NCBI RefSeq assembly: GCF_001446935.1
Contig: NZ_LKKK01000012.1
Location: forward strand, 124,001-188,000
DNA: 64,000 nucleotides
Source: Pseudomonas sp. TTU2014-080ASC
Lineage (GTDB): Bacteria; Pseudomonadota; Gammaproteobacteria; Pseudomonadales; Pseudomonadaceae
Reading direction: 5' to 3'
Shown: one piece after another, positions 45,692 to 54,973 of the stretch
How the letters are laid out: every line of letters starts with the position of its first letter
Position numbering within the stretch: position 1 is the first letter of the stretch
Program-made: the position numbers and the translations under genes
The notes under the pieces: model-generated
Database searches by the model: none
Told to the model about the DNA's origin: nothing
What the model saw: only the letters and a program-made list of their open reading frames with translations

Positions 45692-45845
45692 GGCAGAAAA
45701 ACACCGAAAATAACCGGCAACGTCTGCCATCAGGTCGCCTACGACCTTCGTCTAGAACAGCCATGATCTACGACTAATGTCGCCTGTCACTCCGCCGGAG
45801 CCAGCCTAGAGTTAGCTCACCAACCACCGTCGGAGGACAACAATA

Positions 45846-46157
45846 ATGCACGACGACAGCTACGCGCGGATTCAAGCCAATCCGCGCTTCAAGGAACTGG
45901 TCGCCACCCGCGATCGGTTCGCCTGGACCCTCTCCGCCATCATGCTCGGCCTGTATGTGGCCTTTATTCTGCTGATTGCCTTCGAACCGCAACTGCTCGG
46001 CGCACCGCTGAGTGAGGGCTCATCCGTCACTTGGGGCATCCCGATCGGCGTAGGTTTGATTCTTTCCGCGTTTATTCTGACCGGAGTCTACGTGCGCCGC
46101 GCCAACGGCGAGTTCGACAGCCTCAACCAGGCGATTCTCGAGGAGCTGCAGAAATGA
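45846..46157 (+). CDS. DUF485 membrane protein (YjcH-like)
   Basis: A 103-residue protein with two membrane helices (about 28-50 and 62-84) and the DUF485 N-terminal motif [18 protein letters not shown]. It precedes the acetate permease, overlapping it by 4 bp, the arrangement of yjcH-actP in E. coli. The role is unclear but is taken to be accessory to ActP. A good GGAGG site lies upstream. Confidence 0.92.
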   Translation: MHDDSYARIQANPRFKELVATRDRFAWTLSAIMLGLYVAFILLIAFEPQLLGAPLSEGSSVTWGIPIGVGLILSAFILTGVYVRRANGEFDSLNQAILEELQK

Positions 46158-47812
46158 TCACCCGCATCCTCACTGCTGTCGGCCTATTGGCCATTACTCC
46201 GGCGCTCTGGGCCGCTGGCGCGCTGGAAGGCGACGTGCAGCGCCAGCCGATGAACACCTCAGCAATCGTGATGTTCCTCGCCTTTGTCGGCGCGACCCTG
46301 TACATCACCTACTGGGCCTCCAAGCGCAACACCTCGACCTCTGACTTCTACACCGCAGGCGGCAGCATCACCGGCTTCCAGAATGGTCTGGCGATTGCCG
46401 GTGACTACATGTCGGCAGCCTCCTTCCTGGGGATTTCCGCACTGGTATTCACCTCCGGTTACGACGGCCTGATCTACTCGATCGGCTTCCTCGTCGGCTG
46501 GCCGGTGATCCTGTTCCTGATCGCCGAACGTCTGCGTAACTTGGGCAAATACACCTTTGCTGATGTGGCGTCCTACCGCCTCGGTCAGAAGCAGATCCGC
46601 ACGCTGTCCGCCAGCGGCTCGCTGGTAGTGGTGGCCTTCTACCTGATCGCGCAAATGGTCGGTGCCGGCAAGCTGATCGAACTGCTGTTCGGCCTGCAAT
46701 ACCACGTCGCCGTGGTACTGGTCGGCATTCTGATGGTGCTCTACGTACTGTTCGGCGGCATGCTGGCCACCACCTGGGTACAGATCATCAAGGCCGTACT
46801 GCTGCTCTCCGGCGCATCCTTCATGGCGCTGATGGTGATGAAGCACGTCGACTTCAACTTCGCCCGTCTGTTCAGCGAAGCGGTTGCGGTGCACCCGAAA
46901 GGCGAAGCCATCATGAGCCCTGGCGGTCTGGTTAAAGACCCGCTGTCGGCTATCTCCCTGGGCCTGGCGCTGATGTTCGGTACAGCTGGCCTGCCGCACA
47001 TCCTGATGCGTTTCTTCACCGTATCCGACGCTAAAGAAGCGCGTAAATCGGTGTTCTACGCAACCGGCTTTATCGGCTACTTCTACATCCTCACCTTTAT
47101 CATCGGCTTCGGCGCAATCCTGCTGGTGGGCACCAACCCAGACTTCCGTGATGCTGCGGGCGGCCTGATCGGTGGTAACAACATGGCAGCGGTGCACCTG
47201 GCTAATGCCGTGGGCGGCAGCTGGTTCCTCGGCTTTATCTCCGCCGTAGCCTTCGCCACCATTCTGGCTGTGGTTGCAGGCCTGACTCTGGCTGGCGCTT
47301 CGGCGGTGTCCCACGACCTGTATGCCAGCGTGATCAAGAAAGGCAAAGCCAACGAGAAAGACGAGCTGCGCGTTTCAAAAATCACCACCGTGGCACTGGG
47401 CGTGCTGGCCATCGTGCTGGGCATTGCCTTCGAGAAGCAGAACATCGCCTTCATGGTGGGCCTGGCCTTCTCCATCGCGGCTAGCTGCAACTTCCCAGTG
47501 CTGATCCTCAGCATGTACTGGAAAAACCTCAGCACCCGCGGCGCCATGATCGGCGGCTGGATGGGCCTGATCACTGCGGTGACCCTGATGATCCTTGGCC
47601 CAACCGTCTGGGTTCAGGTACTGGGCAACGCCGAAGCGATCTTCCCGTACGAGTACCCGGCACTGTTCTCAATGATCGTGGCCTTTATCGGTATCTGGTT
47701 CTTCTCGATCACCGACAAGTCCCACGCAGCCAGCGAAGAACGTGCACGCTTCCTGCCGCAGTTCGTTCGCTCACAAACCGGCCTGGGTGCCAGCGCAGCC
47801 AGCGCTCACTAA
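46154..47812 (+). CDS. actP: Cation/acetate symporter
   Basis: A 552-residue sodium:solute symporter with about 13 membrane helices. Family blocks include [20 protein letters not shown] and [23 protein letters not shown]. It imports acetate and related short carboxylates. The start at 46154 ([10 protein letters not shown]) is at the overlap with the DUF485 gene; a longer upstream frame is out of register with that gene's end and lacks the signal-like helix. An intrinsic terminator follows. Together with glcB it suits growth on C2 compounds. Confidence 0.95.
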   Translation: MITRILTAVGLLAITPALWAAGALEGDVQRQPMNTSAIVMFLAFVGATLYITYWASKRNTSTSDFYTAGGSITGFQNGLAIAGDYMSAASFLGISALVFTSGYDGLIYSIGFLVGWPVILFLIAERLRNLGKYTFADVASYRLGQKQIRTLSASGSLVVVAFYLIAQMVGAGKLIELLFGLQYHVAVVLVGILMVLYVLFGGMLATTWVQIIKAVLLLSGASFMALMVMKHVDFNFARLFSEAVAVHPKGEAIMSPGGLVKDPLSAISLGLALMFGTAGLPHILMRFFTVSDAKEARKSVFYATGFIGYFYILTFIIGFGAILLVGTNPDFRDAAGGLIGGNNMAAVHLANAVGGSWFLGFISAVAFATILAVVAGLTLAGASAVSHDLYASVIKKGKANEKDELRVSKITTVALGVLAIVLGIAFEKQNIAFMVGLAFSIAASCNFPVLILSMYWKNLSTRGAMIGGWMGLITAVTLMILGPTVWVQVLGNAEAIFPYEYPALFSMIVAFIGIWFFSITDKSHAASEERARFLPQFVRSQTGLGASAASAH

Positions 47813-47833
47813 GGTATGTGCAGCAGCTTAAGA

Positions 47834-47857
47834 GGCAGCCTTCGGGCTGCCTTTTTT
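47834..47857 (+). terminator. Intrinsic terminator of actP
   Basis: GGCAGCC-TTCG-GGCTGCC followed by T6. It lies 22 bp after the actP stop codon. Confidence 0.95.
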
Positions 47858-47921
47858 ATTTCCAACGCGAACAATGCTGCCTAGTATTTCAACACTCACG
47901 CCCAGCTTAAGGCCTTATGTA

Positions 47922-48545
47922 ATGACCAAACCGACTTTGCTGTTTGCTCCTGCATCACCGTTTGTGCGTAAGGTCCTGGTGCTGTTGCGCCATACCGGAC
48001 AACTGGACTCAGTCAACATTGAGGAAGTGCAACTGACGCCCAGCACGCCCAGTCAGCGAGTCAACAGCAGAAACCCTGCCGGAAAGATTCCAGCCCTGTG
48101 CCTGCCGGATGGCAGCACATTGCACGACAGCCGGGTGATCCTCGATTACTTTGACCATCAGCACAGCGGCCCCCCCCTGATCCCACGCAGTGGCCCACAA
48201 CGCTGGCAGCAACTGACACTGGCCTCGCTGGCCGACGCCATTGCCGATGCTGCGATTCTGATCCGCTACGAGACGTTCCTTCGCCCCGAAGAACTGCGCT
48301 CTGCTGAATGGCTGAGCAGCCAACAAGACAAGATCGAACGTGCACTGCAGCAGTTCGAACAGGAAGTCACCAACGGCCTCGGCCAGCCTCTGAACATCGC
48401 CACCCTCAGCTTGGGCTGCGCCCTTGGCTATCTCGACCTGCGCCTGCCCAACCTGAATTGGCGTGAACGCTTCCCGCAACTGGCAGAGTGGTATGCCCAG
48501 TTCAGCCAGCACCCTGAGATGCAGGCAACTCAACCGCCGATATGA
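47922..48545 (+). CDS. Glutathione S-transferase family protein
   Basis: A 207-residue cytosolic protein with an N-terminal thioredoxin-like domain (LFAPASPFVRKVLVLLRHTG) and a C-terminal helical domain. The glutathione-binding block is IPALCLPDGSTLHDSRVILDYFD, including the cis-Pro and the acidic Ser position. The start at 47922 (MTKPTLLF) begins the first strand. Substrate is unknown. It is convergent with a small membrane protein gene. Confidence 0.9.
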   Translation: MTKPTLLFAPASPFVRKVLVLLRHTGQLDSVNIEEVQLTPSTPSQRVNSRNPAGKIPALCLPDGSTLHDSRVILDYFDHQHSGPPLIPRSGPQRWQQLTLASLADAIADAAILIRYETFLRPEELRSAEWLSSQQDKIERALQQFEQEVTNGLGQPLNIATLSLGCALGYLDLRLPNLNWRERFPQLAEWYAQFSQHPEMQATQPPI

Positions 48546-48641
48546 GCCGCTGGGCGGCTGGCTTCGTCTCAAACAGCAGTGCAATGCGCCGGGCCAACAA
48601 ACGTCCGGCGCGTCGTTCTTCGCGTAAGCCGACGTGAACAT

Positions 48642-48947
48642 TCATGGGCGATACCACAGGCGGTAGAAACCGGCGGCCAGCAGCAGGCCGACTTGACCCA
48701 GCGCCGTGCACAGGCTCAGAAACGATTGCACGTGTGGGTTACTGGACGCGTTGGCAGTGCCACTCAGACTGTTCCAAAACCCATCCGGCATTAGCATCAA
48801 CCCCAGTTGGGCTAGGGGCTGGCCGCTGAGCTGCAGCAGTTTGATCAGATCAAACTGCCCAAAGAACATCAGCACCACCAGCAGGATCACCGCCAGCACC
48901 AGCCCAAGTACAAAGCAGCCGGTAAATCTCATCAATTTGCTAAACAT
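48642..48947 (-). CDS. Small membrane protein downstream of creD
   Basis: A 101-residue protein with a strong N-terminal helix (about 8-32) and a second near the C-terminus (about 80-98), joined by a Gly/Ser/Asn-rich loop. It starts 44 bp after creD on the same strand and is probably co-transcribed. I do not recognise the family. The choice of start (MFSKLMRF) rests on the helix beginning there. Confidence 0.65.
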   Translation of the reverse strand: MFSKLMRFTGCFVLGLVLAVILLVVLMFFGQFDLIKLLQLSGQPLAQLGLMLMPDGFWNSLSGTANASSNPHVQSFLSLCTALGQVGLLLAAGFYRLWYRP

Positions 48948-48991
48948 GATCGTTCTCCATGGGCGCAAGTCAGCCTGCGCCCGTGTCTGCT

Positions 48992-50350
48992 TTAGTTATC
49001 AAGTTGGTAGTTGGGTTGCGCAGTTTTGCCCACGCTGTACCAGTCGAGTTTGCGCGTCAGCACCATGATTCCGGCAAGCACACCGAAGACCAGTACCGAG
49101 CCCATCAGCAAGGCGTAATCCTCTGCGCCAAGCAGGGCGAAGAGCAGGCCGTACAACAGCGCCAGCAACCCGGCGAATGCACTGCCACGCGCCATGCTGC
49201 GTAAGACGAAACTGACGTAGAAACCAATCAGCAGCACACAGGACGAAGCGGCAACGGCATAAGCCAGGGCGAAACTCAGGTGCTCAGAAAGGGACAGCAA
49301 CAGCAGGTAGAACATGGCCAGTGACATGCCCACCAATGCGTATTGCACCGGGTGTACGGCCATGCGCTTGAGCACCTCAAAGAGGAAGAACATGGCGAAG
49401 GTCAGGCCGATAAACAGCAGTGCGTATTTGATCGCCCTGTCGGTCTTCAGGTACTGATCCACTGGATCGACAAAGCTGACGCCAAAGCTGCGGCTGCTAA
49501 GGCTTTCGCAGTCTCCGCGACGAATGCACTGATTCAGGACCTCCTCCATGTTGGTGGCGAAGAAACTGGTCTGCCAGTTGGCCTTGAAACCCTCAGCGCT
49601 GATCTCGCGACTGTGCGGCAGGTAATCGCCGATAAAGCTCGGGTGTGGCCAGCTTGAAGTCAGCTCAACCTGCGTATCGCGGCCAATCGGGGTGATGGTG
49701 AGCTTCTCGGTGCCCTGCAACTTGAGGTTGAAAGCGAACTCCAACGTTTGCCCGCCCTGACTGTCCAGTTGCGGCAGCTCTGCGTGTACACCTTCGCCGA
49801 GTAATGAGTCGGAACTGCCCGGGGCGAAGCTCAGGGTGCTGCCATTCAGATTCAGTTGCAGGTCATTGCTGATGCCGCGCACATCGCTGATGCCTACCGC
49901 GAGGACCGGCTTGCCGAACTCATACTTGTCCAGCTCATCCTCCAGCCCCATTCTGGCTGGCAGCTTGAAAGAACCGCTGATCTGGCTGTCGCTGCGGTAC
50001 AGCAATGCCTTGTAAATCCCCCGCGCTCGTTCTTCAGTGCCGATATCTCCCTTCACGGCAAGACGCTCTGGAAGGAAGTACAAACGTCCCTGAGAGGTTT
50101 GCTCCTCCATGTAACGCTCACCGGTCGCCGTAACGGTTTTCCACTTGTGGGTCTTTTTCACAAATGGCACCACCAGTACCGGCCCGGTGATGTTCTGGCT
50201 GAAGCTGGAACTGCGGGCGATATCGCGCAGCACCTCTTCACGCTGGTACTGACGATCACTCACCAGCCCGTCAATCATCATCAAGGGCACCAGCAACAAC
50301 AGAATCAACAGGCCAATGGCCCCCAATTTAAAGCCCAGCACTCGGTTCAT
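48992..50350 (-). CDS. creD: Inner-membrane protein CreD
   Basis: A 452-residue membrane protein with one N-terminal helix (about 8-28), a large periplasmic domain (about 30-300) and five to six C-terminal helices. In Pseudomonas and Aeromonas CreD is induced by CreBC (also called BlrAB) and affects beta-lactam tolerance and envelope integrity. Here creD is about 2.4 kb from creC with other genes between, unlike the compact creBCD order I recall for P. aeruginosa. No clear CreB tag (TTCAC-N6-TTCAC) was found upstream. Confidence 0.9.
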   Translation of the reverse strand: MNRVLGFKLGAIGLLILLLLVPLMMIDGLVSDRQYQREEVLRDIARSSSFSQNITGPVLVVPFVKKTHKWKTVTATGERYMEEQTSQGRLYFLPERLAVKGDIGTEERARGIYKALLYRSDSQISGSFKLPARMGLEDELDKYEFGKPVLAVGISDVRGISNDLQLNLNGSTLSFAPGSSDSLLGEGVHAELPQLDSQGGQTLEFAFNLKLQGTEKLTITPIGRDTQVELTSSWPHPSFIGDYLPHSREISAEGFKANWQTSFFATNMEEVLNQCIRRGDCESLSSRSFGVSFVDPVDQYLKTDRAIKYALLFIGLTFAMFFLFEVLKRMAVHPVQYALVGMSLAMFYLLLLSLSEHLSFALAYAVAASSCVLLIGFYVSFVLRSMARGSAFAGLLALLYGLLFALLGAEDYALLMGSVLVFGVLAGIMVLTRKLDWYSVGKTAQPNYQLDN

Positions 50351-50517
50351 CTCGGAACTCTCCAATGGTTCAGGTGAGTTCAGTCTGGGCAGCCCGTATG
50401 CTGGTTTTATGGAGACATCGTGGAGAGTGTGTGGAGAGTCAATGACGGCATTCGTCTTAATGGACAGCGACCGTGCAAATGCGTAGCGTGGCCAAACTCA
50501 GCCATGGATGAAGACTG

Positions 50518-50958
50518 ATGACACAACCCTCCCCTTACGCCACACCCAAAACCAGCCTTACCGACCCGCAAGCGCAGGTGACAGATGAGCAGATTGCCGC
50601 GCTTGAGGTTTCCGACACCTGGAAAAAACGCTTTAGCGCATTAAACCGCGCCGGTGGGCCGAAGATGCCCAACCTCAAGCAACTCAGCAAAGCAGAGCGC
50701 AGGCAAATCGGCGCATTCAACATACTGGCCTTTCTCTTCGGGCCGCTTTACTACATCACCAAAGGCATGTGGAGAAAGGCGCTGAGCCTGTTTGCGGTAT
50801 GCGCTGCCGTGGCAATCACTGTCGGCCTGGTGATGGAGCACTTTGGCTACGGCGAATTCACCCGAGCCCTCAGTTACGGTCTGGCAGCCGTATTCGCCGC
50901 CCGCGCCAACATCGATTACTACAAAAAAATGCTGCTGAACGATAACGGCTGGTGGTGA
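50518..50958 (+). CDS. DUF2628 membrane protein
   Basis: A 146-residue protein with a polar N-terminal half and three hydrophobic segments from about residue 65 (AFNILAFLFGPLYYITKGMW is typical of DUF2628). It is divergent from creD, with 167 bp between, and 51 bp before the OsmC gene. Function is unknown; a YfgJ/YciC-like small envelope protein is the nearest description. Confidence 0.75.
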   Translation: MTQPSPYATPKTSLTDPQAQVTDEQIAALEVSDTWKKRFSALNRAGGPKMPNLKQLSKAERRQIGAFNILAFLFGPLYYITKGMWRKALSLFAVCAAVAITVGLVMEHFGYGEFTRALSYGLAAVFAARANIDYYKKMLLNDNGWW

Positions 50959-51009
50959 GGCGTAGTACCCGCCGTTCTATAACCGTCTTTTAAAAGGAGT
51001 TACCTGGAC

Positions 51010-51480
51010 ATGGATGAGTATGTAGCTGAACTAGGCTGGCAACGCGGTGAGCAGGATTTTCTCGATAACCAGTACAGCCGCCGCCACTGGTTGCGCTTTG
51101 ACAGTGGTCAGGAGATCGCCGGCTCATCCTCCCCGCATGTGGTTCCGCTGCCCTTCTCTGATCCAAATGCTCTGGACCCAGAGGAAGCCTTTATCGCCTC
51201 ACTCTCCAGTTGCCACATGCTGTGGTTCCTTTCCATTGCCGCCAAACGCCGCTTCCGTGTGGATACCTATCACGATCGGGTCAGCGGGTACATGGGCAAG
51301 AACGAGGCGGATAAGCTGTATATCGCCACGGTTATTCTGCGTCCTGAGGTCAACTTCTCAGGCGAACGCCTGCCAACGCGGGAGCAGATTGAGCAGATGC
51401 ACCATCAGGCCCATGAGGAATGCTTTATCGCCAATTCGGTTAAATCTGAGGTACGTTGCGAGCCACGTTTCAAGGTCTGA
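51010..51480 (+). CDS. OsmC-family peroxiredoxin-like protein
   Basis: A 156-residue protein with an OsmC fold. The two redox cysteines typical of OsmC/Ohr are visible in SSLSSCHMLWF and EECFIANSVKSEV. Such proteins reduce organic hydroperoxides. An AAGGAG site precedes the ATG. The gene is followed 44 bp later by a DinB-type gene on the same strand. Confidence 0.88.
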   Translation: MDEYVAELGWQRGEQDFLDNQYSRRHWLRFDSGQEIAGSSSPHVVPLPFSDPNALDPEEAFIASLSSCHMLWFLSIAAKRRFRVDTYHDRVSGYMGKNEADKLYIATVILRPEVNFSGERLPTREQIEQMHHQAHEECFIANSVKSEVRCEPRFKV

Positions 51481-51524
51481 AACACGCAATGCCAGCGTCC
51501 GCTGGCCACATAAGGAAATGCCTG

Positions 51525-52031
51525 ATGAGCACCCGCACCCTGCTGGTTTCCCTTCTGCAGTACAAAGCCTGGGCCAACGAAGAACTGTTTACTGAGGTGC
51601 GCCGAATTGATCCGCACAGCCAAGGCTCAGAGCTACACGCCGCGCTGCGTATCCTCAACCATATCCACGTAGTCGAACGAATCTTTGCCGCCAATCTGCA
51701 GGGACTCACCCACACCTACAGCGCCACCAACACGCCGGAAACTCCAGCCCTTGAGGCCTTGCATCTTGAAGTGCAGAACTTGGATCGCTGGTATCTGGAC
51801 TATGTCGCCACGTTCAGCAATGAGCAGTTGGCTGAGCGGATTACATGCCGCTTTACCGATGGCGACAACGGCTGCATGAGCCGCGAAGAGATACTGCTGC
51901 ATCTGGTTACCCACGGTGGCTATCACCGAGGAGCTGTAGGCAGGATCATGGCGCAACTGGATCTGCCACCACCACGGGATATCTTTACCCGTTTTTTGCA
52001 TCAGCACGAACCGCAGCGGCGGCTCGCCTGA
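51525..52031 (+). CDS. DinB-family putative metal-dependent enzyme
   Basis: A 168-residue protein with a four-helix DinB/YfiT fold. Probable metal-binding histidines lie in ILNHIHVVERIF and LLHLVTHGGYHRGAV, which has the H-x3-H arrangement. The family contains thiol-dependent transferases and many proteins of unknown role. The start at 51525 (MSTRTLLVSL) has AAGGA upstream. It ends at a hairpin shared with the CBS gene. Confidence 0.85.
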   Translation: MSTRTLLVSLLQYKAWANEELFTEVRRIDPHSQGSELHAALRILNHIHVVERIFAANLQGLTHTYSATNTPETPALEALHLEVQNLDRWYLDYVATFSNEQLAERITCRFTDGDNGCMSREEILLHLVTHGGYHRGAVGRIMAQLDLPPPRDIFTRFLHQHEPQRRLA

Positions 52032-52040
52032 CTGCGCATC

Positions 52041-52070
52041 AACGACTGCCGCAAGCGTGCGACAGTCGTT
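52041..52070. terminator. Hairpin between the DinB and CBS genes
   Basis: Arms AACGACTG and CAGTCGTT around a 14-base loop, between two convergent genes. There is no T-tract on the plus side, so termination strength is uncertain. Confidence 0.6.
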
Positions 52071-52075
52071 CAGCA

Positions 52076-52507
52076 TCAACCGCGAATGTACTGTTCCAAC
52101 TGCTGGATCAGACTGGCCTGTTCGGCGATGGTGTGTTTGACCAAGTCACCGATAGACAGCAGGCCGATCAGTTCGCCCTCAGCCACCACAGGCAAGTGAC
52201 GCAGGTGGCGATCAGTCATCAGTTGCATACACTCCTGCGAAGTATCGCGGGGACCAACGGTGATGACGTTGGCGGTCATGATCTGGCTGATCGGCGTATC
52301 CAGTGATGAGTTGTGCAACAGCTCGAATTTACGGGCGAAATCACGCTCACTGACGATGCCGACCAGCTTGCCCTTGTCCAGCACAACCAGGGCACCGATG
52401 CCCTTTTCCGCAAGCACGTTGACCGCATCGAGTACCGATGTGTCCGGACCTACACTGAAAACAGCGACATTGGGTTTGGCTCTGAGTATTTCGGCGACTG
52501 TGATCAT
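52076..52507 (-). CDS. CBS-domain pair protein
   Basis: A 143-residue protein made of two CBS domains (VSVLDAVNVL region with GIGALVVLDKGKLVGIVSER, then HLRHLPVVAEGELIGLLSIG). Such Bateman modules bind adenine nucleotides and often regulate other proteins. The start at 52507 (MITVAEILRAK) is set by the family N-terminus. It stands alone between convergent DinB and the creC end. Confidence 0.9.
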   Translation of the reverse strand: MITVAEILRAKPNVAVFSVGPDTSVLDAVNVLAEKGIGALVVLDKGKLVGIVSERDFARKFELLHNSSLDTPISQIMTANVITVGPRDTSQECMQLMTDRHLRHLPVVAEGELIGLLSIGDLVKHTIAEQASLIQQLEQYIRG

Positions 52508-52718
52508 GCTGTGGTTCCCCTTCGATCTTATATGTGTACCCGGCCTACAAGCGTCTGTACGGTCGCGAGGCGGGCAGAAGTGCATATAAATTGCCCGCAA
52601 CCAAACCGAAGTACTAATAGAAATAGACTATAGCAACGCTTAATGCCAATCCATGGACAAGCCGCTCTAGTGTGTGCTTTCCAGCCAATTACCGAACACA
52701 AATGCACAGCCAGGCGCA

Positions 52719-54149
52719 CTATCTACAAGCTCGGGGGAGCATAAGACAAACCTTTACCCCGTCGTCGGCATTTCTGACCAGCAGTTGCCCGCCATGCAGT
52801 TGCATCACTTCGGCCACAAAGTTCAGCCCCAGACCGGTGCTCTTGCGTCCGGTGGCCGGTCGCGGCAGCGAATAAAAGCGCTCACTGACCCGCGCTAGCG
52901 CGTAATCAGGAATAGCCGGCCCCTGATTGAACACGCTCAGTACCAAGTCTTTATCCTGCACTTGTGCACTAAAACGCACCCACCCTCCGGAGGGGGTAAA
53001 GTCCAGCGCATTATCCAGCACGTTGGACAGTGCCTGGCGCAACAGAAACCGTTCGCCACGAACTGAGACGGCTGGCTCTATGCTGTTCTCAACTTGAACC
53101 CCGGCACTTTCCAAACGCGCCATTTGAGCATCCAACAGCGACCCGACCAGCTCCCGCAGCGGTACCTCTACCTGCTCCTCAAGGCCTTGGCGCTGCTCGA
53201 CTTGGGCAAGGTGCAGAAGGCGCTCAATCAGTTGCTGCATGCGCAGACTTTCCTGGTCGATATTGGCCACAAAGCGCTGCCGCTGCTCGGCAGGCATATC
53301 CGCCTCAAGTAATTCAGCTGCACCGCGAATGGCGGCCAGCGGGCTCTTCAACTCATGGGTCAGGGTATGCACATAGCGCTCGACATAGGCCTTGCCCTCC
53401 AGCTCCGTGCGCATGCGTTCAAGTGCCTGGGCCAGCTGGGCTAACTCGCCACCGCTAACGTGAGGCAACTCGGCGCGCTCACCGGCACTGACTTGCTGAG
53501 CATAACGGGTCAGCTTGCGCACCGAGCCGCTCAGCCACCACGAAAGCAAACCGCCAACCAGCAGCCCCAATACGATCAGTGCTCCACCGAACAGCGTCAG
53601 CCGCCGCTCCGAACGCTCGATATAGGGCTGCAAGGTACGGTTGGGTTTGGAAACCGAAACCACACCGATGATTTCCCCCCCGTCTCTGATCGGCGCAGCC
53701 ACATACATCACCGACGAATCAGGATCATTCGGGTCCTCTTTGGTGGAGCGGGCACCGTACTCACCGCGCAGGGTCCGCAATACATCGTTCCAGCGCGAGT
53801 AGTCCTGGCCGACCGCGCGACCGGTCGAATCCAGCAGGACGATGCCGTTGGCATCCGTGACATAGATGCGGTGGTTAACGGCTTCCTTCTTGATATCCCA
53901 GATCTGCGCCTGCGGCTGGCGACGCCCGTAAGCTTGCAGGAGGGCAGGCAGATTGCTGTCCTGCAAGCGGCCGCTTTTCAGGTCATCTCGCAGTAACTCA
54001 GCCAGCAGGTTGGCCGTGTCCACCAGGGTTTCCTCCGTAGACTGGCGCACACCCGGGCGGATTTCATCCATCACGGTGCTCAGGACAAACCAGCCGGACA
54101 GACCGACAAACAGGAAGTACACAAGGAAGATGCGTATCCCCAAAGGCAT
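52719..54149 (-). CDS. creC: Sensor histidine kinase CreC
   Basis: A 476-residue inner-membrane kinase. Two helices (about 8-28 and 180-205) flank a periplasmic sensor domain with a Cache-like region (NGIVLLDSTGRAVGQDY). A HAMP region, the phosphorylated histidine in THELKSPLAAIRGAAELL, and the HATPase domain follow (NVLDNALDFTPSGG, GLGLNFVAEVMQLHGG). It pairs with CreB, overlapping it by 1 bp. The CreBC system responds to envelope stress and PBP4 loss in Pseudomonas. Confidence 0.94.
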   Translation of the reverse strand: MPLGIRIFLVYFLFVGLSGWFVLSTVMDEIRPGVRQSTEETLVDTANLLAELLRDDLKSGRLQDSNLPALLQAYGRRQPQAQIWDIKKEAVNHRIYVTDANGIVLLDSTGRAVGQDYSRWNDVLRTLRGEYGARSTKEDPNDPDSSVMYVAAPIRDGGEIIGVVSVSKPNRTLQPYIERSERRLTLFGGALIVLGLLVGGLLSWWLSGSVRKLTRYAQQVSAGERAELPHVSGGELAQLAQALERMRTELEGKAYVERYVHTLTHELKSPLAAIRGAAELLEADMPAEQRQRFVANIDQESLRMQQLIERLLHLAQVEQRQGLEEQVEVPLRELVGSLLDAQMARLESAGVQVENSIEPAVSVRGERFLLRQALSNVLDNALDFTPSGGWVRFSAQVQDKDLVLSVFNQGPAIPDYALARVSERFYSLPRPATGRKSTGLGLNFVAEVMQLHGGQLLVRNADDGVKVCLMLPRACR

Positions 54150-54835
54150 CAGGCTTGCCTCGGCGAATAGCTGTAACCGAGCCCCCGGTGCGTCTGGATC
54201 GGCTCAGCCTCAGCCTGAACCTGGCGTAACTTGGCGCGCAGACTTTTGATATGGCTGTCGATGGTTCGCTCGTAGCCGACATCGCTGGCCACGCCCAGAC
54301 CATCCAACAACTGCTCACGGGTAAATACGCGCTCCGGCTGCGATAACAGTTGCTGCAGCAGGCGGAATTCATGCCGGGTCAGGTTCAGCAATTGTTGCCG
54401 GTAATGAATCTGCACCCGCAACTCATCTACTTGAAACAGGCTGTCAGCAGTCTGCGCTAGCGGCTCGGTTCGGGGGGCGACCCGCTTGAGGATAGCCTTA
54501 ACCCGAGCCGCCACTTCACGTGGGCTGAAAGGTTTGACTACGTAATCATCAGCGCCGATTTCCAGCCCAACGACGCGATCAATTTCTTCACTGCGGGCGG
54601 TCAGGAAGATCACCGGTACATCGGAAAAACGCCGCAACCGTTTGCAGGCTTCAAAGCCACTGATGTCAGGCAAGCCGACATCCAGAATAAGTAAATCCGC
54701 CGGGTTGCTTTGCTGCTCGCTGAGCGCCTGCTCAGCCAGGCTGACCCAATGTGTGGTGAAGCCTTCGCTATGCAGAGCAAAGATCAGCGTGTCGGCAATC
54801 GCGGCTTCATCTTCTACGATCAGAATATGCGGCAT
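54149..54835 (-). CDS. creB: Response regulator CreB
   Basis: A 228-residue OmpR-type regulator. The receiver domain (1-120) has the phospho-acceptor D52 in LLILDVGLPDISGF. The C-terminal winged helix (about 130-228) carries NLTRHEFRLLQQLL and GVASDVGYERTIDSHIKSLRAK. The start at 54835 (MPHILIVEDE) is preferred over an ATG four codons upstream. It is the first gene before creC and is divergent from an acyltransferase gene. Confidence 0.94.
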   Translation of the reverse strand: MPHILIVEDEAAIADTLIFALHSEGFTTHWVSLAEQALSEQQSNPADLLILDVGLPDISGFEACKRLRRFSDVPVIFLTARSEEIDRVVGLEIGADDYVVKPFSPREVAARVKAILKRVAPRTEPLAQTADSLFQVDELRVQIHYRQQLLNLTRHEFRLLQQLLSQPERVFTREQLLDGLGVASDVGYERTIDSHIKSLRAKLRQVQAEAEPIQTHRGLGYSYSPRQA

Positions 54836-54973
54836 GGTCTCAGGCATCCTTGAATCTGAAGGCGAGCCTGCGCGAGGCCCACGGCTGACGTCAAGCCAAC
54901 TGCGCCAAGCCGCGTTTGGAAGCCTCTACTGCGCTACTATCATGACCGTCACTGTGTTCCACAAGGAATCCCC

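Noticed and set aside
50351..50517. CreB tag (TTCAC-N6-TTCAC) upstream of creD
   Set aside because: Only partial matches around GGTGAGTTCAG were seen; no pair of TTCAC/GTGAA blocks with proper spacing is present.
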